From NCBI GenBank assembly GCA_043819345.1, contig JBDREX010000054.1, forward strand, positions 1-64,000: a DNA stretch of 64,000 nt. Reading direction: 5' to 3'. The notes below the pieces were generated by a model. The model had not been told where the DNA came from. It ran no database searches and saw only the letters and a program-made list of their open reading frames with translations. Position 1 is the stretch's first letter. Each line of letters opens with the position of its first letter. This document shows positions 16,749 through 25,183 of this stretch, one piece after another. The stretch comes from CAYRDK01 sp043819345 (GTDB taxonomy: Bacteria > Omnitrophota > Gorgyraeia > Velamenicoccales > Velamenicoccaceae). A program made the position numbers and the translations under genes.

Positions 16749-19577
16749 CTATTTCCCCATCTGCAGCTTAATCTTCTCTAAAAACACGTCCATATCACAC
16801 GGCTTAACAATGTACTCTTTAACCTTAAGTGCCTCAAAGGTTTTTTGCATAGCGGGTTTGCTAGACAACATCACAACAGGCGTACGGGAAAGCGTTTTTG
16901 TTTTTTTAATTTCTTTTAAAAGATGATACCCGCTCATCTGGCCCTGCAAAGTAATAGACATAACAATCAGGTCAAACCATTTAGTCTTTAAAATATCCAA
17001 TGCCTCATTGCCTTCATGAGCGCATTCAACAACAAAACCAATATCCTGCAGCCTATTTTTCAACGTCTGAGACCAAACGACATCCGCATCAACAATCAAA
17101 ATCCGCTCCTGAGTCATCTTTCGCACCATTCTTCCCTGCACCACCGATCCACCTTTTTTCAAAGGTATCTTATATGTCTGGCCATGATGCAAATAAAGTA
17201 GCTTTGAACCAACATACACAGGCACAAGAAATCGTTTTCCTTTAACCCCGTAAACACAAAGAGCCGCCTCATTTTTGACGACAGCTAACGAAAACCAGCT
17301 CCCCTTGTAACAAAATTTTAATTTAATTCCAGACCAGCTCTTAGGAAGGCAGGGATCGATGTGAATGCGGTCCTGAAAAAGATGCACCCCGGCAAAACCA
17401 CGCATAACAACATCAAAAGAACCACCCATGACACCCGCATGTATCCCTTCAACCGTTGTACCTCCCTGAGTATCATAAATATCAGACCTTAAAACTTCAC
17501 GAAACCAGCTCCAAGACTCCTCCATTCTGCCTAAAAGATGAGCAACATAGCAATGAACAACCTTGCTCAACGTTGATCCATGAGATGTCCTGTTCACATA
17601 ATAGTCATAATTCTTTTTCAAAACTTCCTTATCAAACTTATAACCAAGCCTATGGAAAAGATCTTGCGCCTCCGGAAATGAAAAAAGATAAAATATCATC
17701 AGGACATCAGCTTGCTTTGACACCTTATAATCATCAGGAGATTTTCCTTCCGCCTTTAAAATCCTATCCAAACGCTGAATATTGCCATATTTAGCGCGAT
17801 ACGCTTTCCAATCCAACTCTTTAAGCCGAAAATAACCGTCAAATTGTTCAATAATGCCAGCCTTGTTAAAAATAACATTAATGTTGCGCGACATAGCCTC
17901 CCACTGACTCAGCTCATTTTGATTAAGCCCCAGTTTTTTAAAAATACGCCCCTTATGAACACTGGGCAGAGCCGCAACAACCTCTTGCGCTGAATGAAGG
18001 AGCCAAGATATCAACAAATTTGTATAAGCATTATCACGGAAACCCGGTTTTTGCGCGCCAGGCAGCCTCTCATGAAATTCGTCCGGCCCCATAAGCCCTT
18101 CCGTATGATATCGGCCATCCCGTGGGTCAAATTTAAGTAAACTCGCCCCAAACTGAGCAATAGACAAAAGAATCTCAGCGCCATTACGGATAAAAAAATC
18201 AACATCACCACTGCGCATCCAATAATGCCAAACATTATAAGCGATAGCAAAAGAGACGTGCCTTTGAATACAACTGAAATCCGGCCCCCATTTGCCTGAA
18301 ATCGGATTTAAATGAATGATCTGTGTTTCCTCGCTCCCCGTTGAACCACTCTGCCACGGAAACATAGCACCCTTATAGCCATTCTCACGCGCGTATTCCC
18401 GTGCCGCAGGCAAACGCCTATAACGATAAAGCAATAAAGCCTTTGATATAGAAGGCGCATGAAGGTCAAAAAACGGCATCGCGAAAATTCCATCCCAAAA
18501 GATATGCCCCCGATAAGCCTCCCCATGCAATCCGCGGGCCGGTAAACCGGCATCTACTTTCGCCGCATGCATAGAAGACGTTTGCAAAAGATGAAATATG
18601 TGCAGCCTTAAAACTTTCTGAGCAAAATCATCTCCTTCAATATAAATATCAAAATTTCTCCAGAGAGTATCCCATACAGCTTGATGCGCCCTAAACAATT
18701 CATCAAACCTAACCGCTTTTTGTGATAAACATAGCGACGCCCTCAAAGGATCCTGGACGCCTTCTTCCCGCGAAGAATAAATACAGACAATTTTTTCTAT
18801 CTCACAACGCTGTTTTTTCTTCAGATAAATCTTGAACTCCTGGCAAATTTCTTTTTTCCCCCGCTCAAAAATACGACCACAAATTTTCTTCTCCTGGCCA
18901 TCAACAAAAATACGTGTCTTGGCCACTTGAGCTATTTTGATTTTAGACTGCCTGGTTTCAACAAGCAAAGACAGACCATTGGAACCAACCGCACCTAAAG
19001 ACACAATATTCAGATGTTTAGAATTAAGCTGCCGGTATCGCGTAACGCCAGTATTCTGGACCGATCCATCCAACGCCACACGTATAACAAGCCATCCCTC
19101 ATAGTTCTCAGGAATAATTGTATATTTCAGAGCACCATAATGAGGATCGCCCATATGGACAATTCTTTTCGTTTCCACATTGATTCGCCTATCCCGATGG
19201 TCACGCAAACGCATATGCCTAGCAAAAACGCCCTTATGCATATCCAATTCCTGGTGATAGGTTAAATGCCGGCCCATAGTAGGCGTAATCCAATCGTCAT
19301 CTTCGAACCTAAAAGACAATAAAAGCCAGTTAGGACAATTAACCAAATCTTCATTATAAATAGTCCTGCCCGACAAATGTGTGCCCAGTTTATCGTAAAC
19401 TCCAGCCATATACATCCCCGGATAATGAATACGCGTCGCAATAGACTCTGTCACGGCACCACGCGTAGCAAAATAACCATTACCCAGCGTACAAAGCGCC
19501 TCTCTCAAACCCTCTTCAGCCGGCTCAAAAGAATCATAACAGAGCTTCCATAAAGATTCTTGATGTTCCTGTTTCAT
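16749..19577 (-). CDS. GH65 glycoside phosphorylase fused to a degenerate response-regulator receiver domain
   Basis: Residues 1-800 form a family GH65 enzyme (maltose, trehalose or kojibiose phosphorylase group), which splits an alpha-glucoside with phosphate to beta-glucose 1-phosphate. Motifs are GNGYFATRG (32-40), HGEAYRGHIFWD (351-362), the general acid E500 in GPDEFH, and DNAYTN (515-520). Residues about 820-942 form a CheY-like receiver: VDAD (829-832), SS in the strand-4 motif and K925 in VKP are present, but the phospho-acceptor Asp is Ser (S874 in DLIVMS). An internal ATG at 17129 preceded by GGGAAG could yield the receiver alone. The start overlaps the stop of the HAD fusion gene by 4 nt; that gene's beta-phosphoglucomutase would use the product. 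Confidence 0.9.
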   Translation of the reverse strand: MKQEHQESLWKLCYDSFEPAEEGLREALCTLGNGYFATRGAVTESIATRIHYPGMYMAGVYDKLGTHLSGRTIYNEDLVNCPNWLLLSFRFEDDDWITPTMGRHLTYHQELDMHKGVFARHMRLRDHRDRRINVETKRIVHMGDPHYGALKYTIIPENYEGWLVIRVALDGSVQNTGVTRYRQLNSKHLNIVSLGAVGSNGLSLLVETRQSKIKIAQVAKTRIFVDGQEKKICGRIFERGKKEICQEFKIYLKKKQRCEIEKIVCIYSSREEGVQDPLRASLCLSQKAVRFDELFRAHQAVWDTLWRNFDIYIEGDDFAQKVLRLHIFHLLQTSSMHAAKVDAGLPARGLHGEAYRGHIFWDGIFAMPFFDLHAPSISKALLLYRYRRLPAAREYARENGYKGAMFPWQSGSTGSEETQIIHLNPISGKWGPDFSCIQRHVSFAIAYNVWHYWMRSGDVDFFIRNGAEILLSIAQFGASLLKFDPRDGRYHTEGLMGPDEFHERLPGAQKPGFRDNAYTNLLISWLLHSAQEVVAALPSVHKGRIFKKLGLNQNELSQWEAMSRNINVIFNKAGIIEQFDGYFRLKELDWKAYRAKYGNIQRLDRILKAEGKSPDDYKVSKQADVLMIFYLFSFPEAQDLFHRLGYKFDKEVLKKNYDYYVNRTSHGSTLSKVVHCYVAHLLGRMEESWSWFREVLRSDIYDTQGGTTVEGIHAGVMGGSFDVVMRGFAGVHLFQDRIHIDPCLPKSWSGIKLKFCYKGSWFSLAVVKNEAALCVYGVKGKRFLVPVYVGSKLLYLHHGQTYKIPLKKGGSVVQGRMVRKMTQERILIVDADVVWSQTLKNRLQDIGFVVECAHEGNEALDILKTKWFDLIVMSITLQGQMSGYHLLKEIKKTKTLSRTPVVMLSSKPAMQKTFEALKVKEYIVKPCDMDVFLEKIKLQMGK

Positions 19578-21154
19578 TTTATAACCTTTTCTAAAAGTTT
19601 TTTTACGCCCTCAACAGAAAAAATCTGAAAAATCGCCGCTGATATTTTTGGCGCATCTGCAACCAAAATACCCGTCCCTCTACAACAAACGGCCCTGAAA
19701 GCATCTTCATCTGTCGTGTCATCACCAAAATACAATACCCGATGCTCATTCCATGAGATTTTTAATGAGCGCATAATCCATTGAATAGCCTTGCCCTTAT
19801 TCCAGTCAAATCCAGGCAAGATCTCAAAAACTTTTTTTCCTCGCATCAGGCGAAGCTCCTTATACTGATTTGCCACAAAAACAACAACCTCCTCAATCCG
19901 CGCAACTTCGTGCTCCTGGACAAGACGATAATGAACAGCCGTACTAAACTTTTTTTCTTCAATTAAGATACCCTCAATGCCGGATAGGTCTTTCTTCAGG
20001 CGCTTAATAATCTCATCAATCACGCCTACCAATGCCTGAGCTTGAGGATGTATCATAGAAAATGCGGGCCCCTTAATATCAAAACCATGGCTGCCGGCAT
20101 AGCACAACCCCTTAATGCCAACTAATTTTTCCACATCTTCACGCATCCGGCCGCTAACAATGGCAACTGTATATTTTTTAGACGCCTGCTCAATGAGCTG
20201 GCGCATACCCTCTGAAAGAACAGCTAAATCCGGCCGCGCAACAATCGGCGTCAATGTCCCGTCATAATCAAAGAAAAAAACAGGCTTTCTTGAACCCAAA
20301 AAAACGGAAGCAGCGCTTTCAGAATAGCAGGGATTCAAAACAATATCTTTTTTAACCAAGGCAGAAACATCTCTTGGGCAATCCCATGATTCCAACAGAG
20401 AACGAGGGCAGCGTTTAAACCAATCCACAATCCATGCCACGCTGACAGAAGAAAGATCAGGCACCGCTATATCTGCACCATTTTCAATAAGAGAGGCTGC
20501 ATTATCTTTTCTGGCTACGCCAATCACAAGGCCAAAGCAGCCGTTACGGCCAGCCTGGACACCTGAAACTGCGTCTTCAACCACCACCGCGTCGGCCGGT
20601 TCAACCCCTAAATTGCGAGCCGCTTGAACAAAAATATCACCTTCCGGCTTTCCTTTTAGCCCAAGCTCAACAGAAACCTGCCCATCCACTCTCGTCTCAA
20701 ATAAATCTTCAAACCCTACAGATTGTAAAATTAACTGGCAACTCTTTGAAGAAGAAGCAACTCCAATATGAACGCCTTCTTTCTTAAGCGCCTTAATCAA
20801 CTGAATTGTAGAATCATAAATCTCAGCACCTTCTTTGTGAATAACCTCCAAAAAAACATCATTCTTTTTATTACCAAGCCCACAAACTGTTTCATCTTCC
20901 TTTTTGTCCTCGGGAGTACCAAAAGAAAGATGGATAGAACGTGATTCAAGAAAACTTTTCACCCCTTCATAGCGGGGTTTACCATCCACATATTTTAAAT
21001 AATCCTCATTCGTAAATTCACGAAAAAGTGCATCACCTCTTTTTTCTCTTAGGCGTAAATACTCATCAAAAGTTTGCTTCCAGCTTTTGGCATGAACAGA
21101 AGCTGTTTTCGTTATAACACCGTCTAAATCAAAAATTACCGCACGTAAAGACAT
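19574..21154 (-). CDS. beta-phosphoglucomutase / trehalose-phosphatase fusion
   Basis: A 526-residue two-domain HAD protein. Residues 1-250 match beta-phosphoglucomutase: nucleophile D9 and acid D11 in FDLDGVITKT, the ASSSKS phosphate loop and the VVEDAVSGVQAG metal motif. It converts beta-glucose 1-phosphate to glucose 6-phosphate. Residues about 288-526 match OtsB-type trehalose 6-phosphate phosphatase: D296 and D298 in FFDYDGTLTP, IVSGR, and the FGDDTTDEDAF motif. AGGA precedes the ATG. Together with the overlapping GH65 gene it makes a compact trehalose or related disaccharide module; no trehalose-phosphate synthase is present in the window. Confidence 0.92.
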   Translation of the reverse strand: MSLRAVIFDLDGVITKTASVHAKSWKQTFDEYLRLREKRGDALFREFTNEDYLKYVDGKPRYEGVKSFLESRSIHLSFGTPEDKKEDETVCGLGNKKNDVFLEVIHKEGAEIYDSTIQLIKALKKEGVHIGVASSSKSCQLILQSVGFEDLFETRVDGQVSVELGLKGKPEGDIFVQAARNLGVEPADAVVVEDAVSGVQAGRNGCFGLVIGVARKDNAASLIENGADIAVPDLSSVSVAWIVDWFKRCPRSLLESWDCPRDVSALVKKDIVLNPCYSESAASVFLGSRKPVFFFDYDGTLTPIVARPDLAVLSEGMRQLIEQASKKYTVAIVSGRMREDVEKLVGIKGLCYAGSHGFDIKGPAFSMIHPQAQALVGVIDEIIKRLKKDLSGIEGILIEEKKFSTAVHYRLVQEHEVARIEEVVVFVANQYKELRLMRGKKVFEILPGFDWNKGKAIQWIMRSLKISWNEHRVLYFGDDTTDEDAFRAVCCRGTGILVADAPKISAAIFQIFSVEGVKKLLEKVIK

Positions 21155-21172
21155 ATCTTTTCCTGACTTTTA

Positions 21173-21204
21173 TTGGTTTACAAGTTCTCGGGTTATCAAG
21201 TTTA
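21173..21204 (-). repeat. short octamer island
   Basis: Four octamers in register (TTGGTTTA, CAAGTTCT, CGGGTTAT, CAAGTTTA) occupy the spacer between the PurF-like gene (stop at 21230) and the HAD fusion gene (ATG at 21154). They are in the inverse orientation relative to the main array and end 19 nt before the next start codon. Too short to be convincing alone; it is listed because period and placement match the other islands. Confidence 0.55.
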
Positions 21205-21229
21205 AACTTCACCTTCAGCCCGCAGAATT

Positions 21230-22690
21230 TTATTCCTTTACCTGTTTAGCAGAACTCCTAACTAAAGCATCCTCTTTACCGCTCTTTTTCCCCTCAGAGG
21301 CCTTGCCATTCCAACAATAAAGGCAAAGCTTCTCTTTTGGCAATCCGACAGCCTCAACCAGATCATCAACAGTCTGATATCTTAATGTGGTTACCTCTAA
21401 ATCCCGCGCAATCCAATCCACCATCTTCTGATATTTCTCCGACTTTGAATCCAGATACTCTTCAATATTTTCAACATCTTTCCCCTCTAAAGCCCGAATA
21501 GCCCTGCGGGCAACAAGCTCCTTAATCGTGCGAGTTGAAATACAGAATTTACACGGAAATAATAGCGGTGGACAGGCCGGCCTGACATGAACCTCTTTTG
21601 CTCCGCAATTCCAAAGCTTATTAATCGCAAAATTTTTCAGCTGTGTGCCGCGAACAATAGAATCATCGCATAATACAATCGCGTTCCCATCAATGATATC
21701 TCTAATAGATATTAATTTCATCCGGGCCACCAGGTCACGCGTTTCCTGCGAAGGAGGTGTATAGCTCCTGCCATAACCAGGCGTGTATTTAATTAGCGGC
21801 CGGCGGTAAGGCTTTCCTGATTCCTGAGCGTATCCTAAGGCATGAGCTATACCCGAATCAGGGACACCCGCGACAACATCAATGTCTATATCTTTATCCT
21901 TCTTTGCCAAAAATTTGCCACAACGCTCCCGAACAACCTCTACATTAATACCCTCATAGCTGGATGCCGGAAACCCGGTGTAAATCCAGAGAAAAGTACA
22001 AATCTGATTTAAATCAACACCTGGCTTCCTTGTCACAAGGCCTTCTTCATTCAACAAGACAATTTCCGCCGGGTTCAGATACTTAACAATCTCAAAACCA
22101 AAATTTATAAAAGCCGAACTCTCGCTTGTCACAGCCCAGGTATCATCTTTTTTTCCCAAAACCAAAGGCGTATACCCCCTCCGGTCACGTGCCGCGTAAA
22201 CCCCATCCTTACTCAACAACAGCAAAGAACAAGACCCTTCTATAACATCAAACATCTTTTCAATACCATCAATCAGGCTATCTCCCTGAATAATTAATTT
22301 AGCGACAAGTTCTGAAGCATTCACTCCATCTTTACCCGTCTCGCTGAAAGAAACTCCCCGCTCTAAGAGCTTGTGTTCAAGCTGGGCCTTATTCTCAATC
22401 AAGCCAACCGTAACAATGCAAAAAGGGCCGAATTTTGAATTCACAAATATTGGCTGCTCATCAGAATCACTGATAGCACCAATACCTTTGCGGCCTTTCA
22501 TGCGTTCAGCATCCAAAAAAAACTTAGACTTAAATTGGCTCTGGCTGATATCGTGAATCTGACGCTGAAATTTTTCTCCCAATACCGCCATACCACCATA
22601 TTCCGTTCCCAGATGAGAATGATAATCTATACCGTAAAACAACACCTGAGCACAATCCTCTTTTGAAACTACGCCAAAAACACCACTCAT
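21230..22690 (-). CDS. amidophosphoribosyltransferase (PurF)-like protein without the catalytic N-terminal Cys
   Basis: A 486-residue protein with the PurF architecture: an N-terminal Ntn glutaminase-like domain and a C-terminal phosphoribosyltransferase domain with the PRPP motif VLCDDSIVRGTQ. Cys-rich patches PCKFC and LCLYC sit where iron-sulfur PurF proteins have cluster ligands. PurF uses Cys1, exposed by removing Met, as the glutaminase nucleophile; here the protein begins MSGVFGV, so that residue is Ser, and the next Cys is residue 13. It may be an ammonia-using enzyme or a paralogue with another role. AAGGAG precedes the ATG. No other purine biosynthesis gene is nearby. Confidence 0.85.
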   Translation of the reverse strand: MSGVFGVVSKEDCAQVLFYGIDYHSHLGTEYGGMAVLGEKFQRQIHDISQSQFKSKFFLDAERMKGRKGIGAISDSDEQPIFVNSKFGPFCIVTVGLIENKAQLEHKLLERGVSFSETGKDGVNASELVAKLIIQGDSLIDGIEKMFDVIEGSCSLLLLSKDGVYAARDRRGYTPLVLGKKDDTWAVTSESSAFINFGFEIVKYLNPAEIVLLNEEGLVTRKPGVDLNQICTFLWIYTGFPASSYEGINVEVVRERCGKFLAKKDKDIDIDVVAGVPDSGIAHALGYAQESGKPYRRPLIKYTPGYGRSYTPPSQETRDLVARMKLISIRDIIDGNAIVLCDDSIVRGTQLKNFAINKLWNCGAKEVHVRPACPPLLFPCKFCISTRTIKELVARRAIRALEGKDVENIEEYLDSKSEKYQKMVDWIARDLEVTTLRYQTVDDLVEAVGLPKEKLCLYCWNGKASEGKKSGKEDALVRSSAKQVKE

Positions 22691-22709
22691 AATTAACTCC
22701 TTCTCTATC

Positions 22710-22783
22710 AGTTTGCGAGTTCTCGGGTTATCGAGTTTTCGGATTCAACACGTCAACACGCAAACCCGTCAACCCGCTAACCA
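22710..22783 (-). repeat. octamer island with strand switch
   Basis: Nine octamers in register fill the spacer from 15 nt after the HD-gene stop to 20 nt before the PurF-like start. The left four (AGTTTGCG, AGTTCTCG, GGTTATCG, AGTTTTCG) are the complement type and the right five (GATTCAAC, ACGTCAAC, ACGCAAAC, CCGTCAAC, CCGCTAAC) the direct type. The two halves are thus inverted and could pair as a hairpin. Confidence 0.8.
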
Positions 22784-22797
22784 TAATGGCCCATCAT

Positions 22798-23394
22798 CTA
22801 TCTCTTAAAATCACTCAACCTAATCCACCAATCATTCAACTTCATATTTTTCGCTAATTTCCAAAGTTTTTTTGCGCTTTTTGTTTTTAAAAAACGCGGG
22901 GCTTTACTCATAAATTTTATCGCTTCAGAAAATCCATGTTCATGATACTCCTTGGCCTGGATAAGGCACTCCAGAATATCGGCATCTCTGGCAACAATAC
23001 TTTCCTTTGACTTTTGCTTTCTGTATTCATCCCGCATGGAACCTAAATCATCTCTAAGTATTTTTGGCAAAAAACTAATTTGCTCGCAAAAAGATTTATC
23101 TTCAGCGCCCTCGGCGTCGATATAGCGCTGTGCCATTTTATGTAAATCCGTGATGCGGGCTTCATGAATATCATTGAATAATGTCATCAGAAGTACTTCC
23201 TGGATTGAAACCCTTTCCATACGAGCCAAGACATAACCGATAACACAACAGCTAAAGCTGTGTTCAGCAACACTCTCAGCATTCTTTATTCCTAAAACCG
23301 ACCACCCTGAACGGGTAACGCGCTTAAGCATGGATGCTTCAGAAATAAAATTTAAGATCTTCTCATCTGTATCAACTACCTTTTTACGGCTCAT
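22798..23394 (-). CDS. HD-domain phosphohydrolase-like protein (YfbR/HDDC2 group) with altered HD dyad
   Basis: A 198-residue HD-superfamily protein resembling 5-prime-deoxynucleotidases of the YfbR type. Expected metal and active-site residues are H45 in AEHSF, the HD dyad, E78, D83 and a C-terminal Asp in RDADILE. All are present except that the dyad reads N74-D75 (TLFNDIHEARITD), so one histidine ligand is replaced by asparagine. The enzyme may bind metal more weakly or have changed function. Its ATG overlaps the rlmB stop in an ATGA junction, so the two are translationally coupled. Confidence 0.82.
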   Translation of the reverse strand: MSRKKVVDTDEKILNFISEASMLKRVTRSGWSVLGIKNAESVAEHSFSCCVIGYVLARMERVSIQEVLLMTLFNDIHEARITDLHKMAQRYIDAEGAEDKSFCEQISFLPKILRDDLGSMRDEYRKQKSKESIVARDADILECLIQAKEYHEHGFSEAIKFMSKAPRFLKTKSAKKLWKLAKNMKLNDWWIRLSDFKR

Positions 23395-24110
23395 AAAGCC
23401 TTTCCTTTCTGCCGGGATATTTCATAACAAAAAATCGCGCAGGCCATGCTGACATTAAAAGAAAGGCTGGCTCCCTGCATAGGAATGCGCACTCTAAAAT
23501 CCAAATGTTTTTGAATCCCCGGGCGAATCCCTTCCCCCTCTGAACCCATAACAAGGCCTAGAGGAAAATTCAAAGAAACTTCCTGAATATCCTGGGCATC
23601 CTCGTTCACATCAGCACCCACAATCCAAAACCCGCTCTTCTTGGCTTCAATAATCGCCTTTGAAAGGTTTGTAACCATACAAATCTTTACAAAATTTTCA
23701 CCACCACAGGCTACATGTAAAACTGTTTCATTGACCTCACAAGACTCATGTTCCGGAATAACAATAGCAAAGGACCCAAAACAGGCTGCAATACGAACCA
23801 TCACGCCAAGATTCTGAGGATCATTAATGCGATCCAAAAAAATCGGCATACGGGCATGTTGTGAATCTAATATATTCTGGAAATCATAATATTGAAACTT
23901 GTCCACCTCAGCAACGATACCCTGCAGGTCTTTTGCAGGCCTTAACTTCGCGTGTTCTTTCGCGCTCAGGCGTTTAGCAGGTATGTGGTATTTGTGAATC
24001 AGAGACTCTATTTGCTCGTGGCTAAAATGATCCGTCATAAAAACATTTTTGATACTTTTCGGATTCGCCCTCAATCGCTCATAAATAGAATTTTTCCCAT
24101 ATAACGCCAT
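23391..24110 (-). CDS. rlmB: 23S rRNA 2-prime-O-ribose methyltransferase (TrmH/SpoU family)
   Basis: A SPOUT-class RNA methyltransferase of about 239 residues, most like RlmB, which methylates a guanosine of 23S rRNA. The N-terminal substrate-binding domain starts ALYGKNSIYERL. The knotted C-terminal domain shows LDRINDPQNLGVMVRIAACFG, VMGSEGEGI and the final IPMQGASLSFNVSMACAIFCYE. I use the ATG at 24110 because the family alignment begins there. A TTG five codons earlier has a well-spaced GGAG and could also be used. Confidence 0.9.
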   Translation of the reverse strand: MALYGKNSIYERLRANPKSIKNVFMTDHFSHEQIESLIHKYHIPAKRLSAKEHAKLRPAKDLQGIVAEVDKFQYYDFQNILDSQHARMPIFLDRINDPQNLGVMVRIAACFGSFAIVIPEHESCEVNETVLHVACGGENFVKICMVTNLSKAIIEAKKSGFWIVGADVNEDAQDIQEVSLNFPLGLVMGSEGEGIRPGIQKHLDFRVRIPMQGASLSFNVSMACAIFCYEISRQKGKAL

Positions 24111-24145
24111 TGTCCCTTTAGCCAATTCATTCTCCTATTCTTAAA

Positions 24146-25174
24146 CTAACGCCCTAACTGATTTTTCGCGATATTAATATATTGTAAACCCGCCTCGCGC
24201 AAACAACTCTGGCCGTCAAATAATGAAACAACATCCGGGCTCAAGGAAGCAACCTTCTGAAATTCCACAAGAGCTTCCTGTGCCCGGCCCATGTGGAGAA
24301 GATACTTACCATAAAAAAGATGATAATCATTATTTAATTCCGGAACATCTCTAATCTTATCAAGAAAACCTTTGAGCCGTTTTAATTGCTCCGGCGTGAC
24401 AGTGCCAATATTAAAATTTAGTAATCTCAAAGCCTTTAGATAATCTAATGGGCATGTTTCTTTTTCAACTTCGGCATCCGTTAGCGGAAAAAAATAACTG
24501 ATAGGAATAATCCTGACATCTTTCTGCCCTGAAAGCCTATCTTTAATATAATAGCAGTGCGCTCCTCCAAAAACAACAGCCATCCTCTTGCCCCTGTTCT
24601 GACGGCATAGTGATAAAATATTCTCTGCAATTTTTTCATTCCAAATTTCCCATGGCGTATCTTTTCCATAAAACCCGTGCAATTGGGTATGATAATCCCG
24701 CCAGAGCTTAAATGCTTGGGGGCTATTCATAAACTCACACGTTGATACCTCGCGCGCACTCTGCACCTGAAATTTATTTTCCATCTGCTCATATTCACCA
24801 AAAACGCCTTTCTTCTGAAAATCCGCGAACATCTCAGAAAGCTGTGCTTGATACATAGGCTCATAGAATCCAGCATAAACAATTTTCACGCCATATTCAT
24901 CAGCCCAGGGCTTTGTGACCTGCCACAGATCAAGCGGCGCGTATTTCCAACCATCAGCCACATTATCCGGCGCTTCAACCGCCAATAAATCAGGCAATAT
25001 CTTTTTTAAAAGTGCGCGCAGATGAGCAGGTGTATAGCCTTGCGGCATATCTGTTATAAAGTGTTGTGTGGCTACAATAACAACTTCTGTTTCTTCCTGC
25101 GCCCATAAAGACACTATGCCCATCATCAACGCGCAAAAAACAGACAAGGCCAGCACACAAAAACTTTTTTTCAT
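24146..25174 (-). CDS. secreted protein, possibly TraB/ChaN-like fold with C-terminal TPR
   Basis: A 342-residue protein with a signal peptide (about 1-25, cleavage after LWA). The middle region begins with VIVATQHF, includes LPDLLAVEAP and later RMAVVFGGAHCYYIKDRL. This resembles the GTxH ... E ... GxxH signature layout of TraB, EreA, ChaN and DUF5694 proteins. A TPR-like helical repeat lies near the end (YHLFYGKYLLHMGRAQEALVEFQKVASLSP). The function is unknown; the resemblance is by motif spacing only. AAGGT precedes the ATG. It lies between the nucleoside transporter and rlmB. Confidence 0.65.
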   Translation of the reverse strand: MKKSFCVLALSVFCALMMGIVSLWAQEETEVVIVATQHFITDMPQGYTPAHLRALLKKILPDLLAVEAPDNVADGWKYAPLDLWQVTKPWADEYGVKIVYAGFYEPMYQAQLSEMFADFQKKGVFGEYEQMENKFQVQSAREVSTCEFMNSPQAFKLWRDYHTQLHGFYGKDTPWEIWNEKIAENILSLCRQNRGKRMAVVFGGAHCYYIKDRLSGQKDVRIIPISYFFPLTDAEVEKETCPLDYLKALRLLNFNIGTVTPEQLKRLKGFLDKIRDVPELNNDYHLFYGKYLLHMGRAQEALVEFQKVASLSPDVVSLFDGQSCLREAGLQYINIAKNQLGR

Positions 25175-25183
25175 GAAAATACC

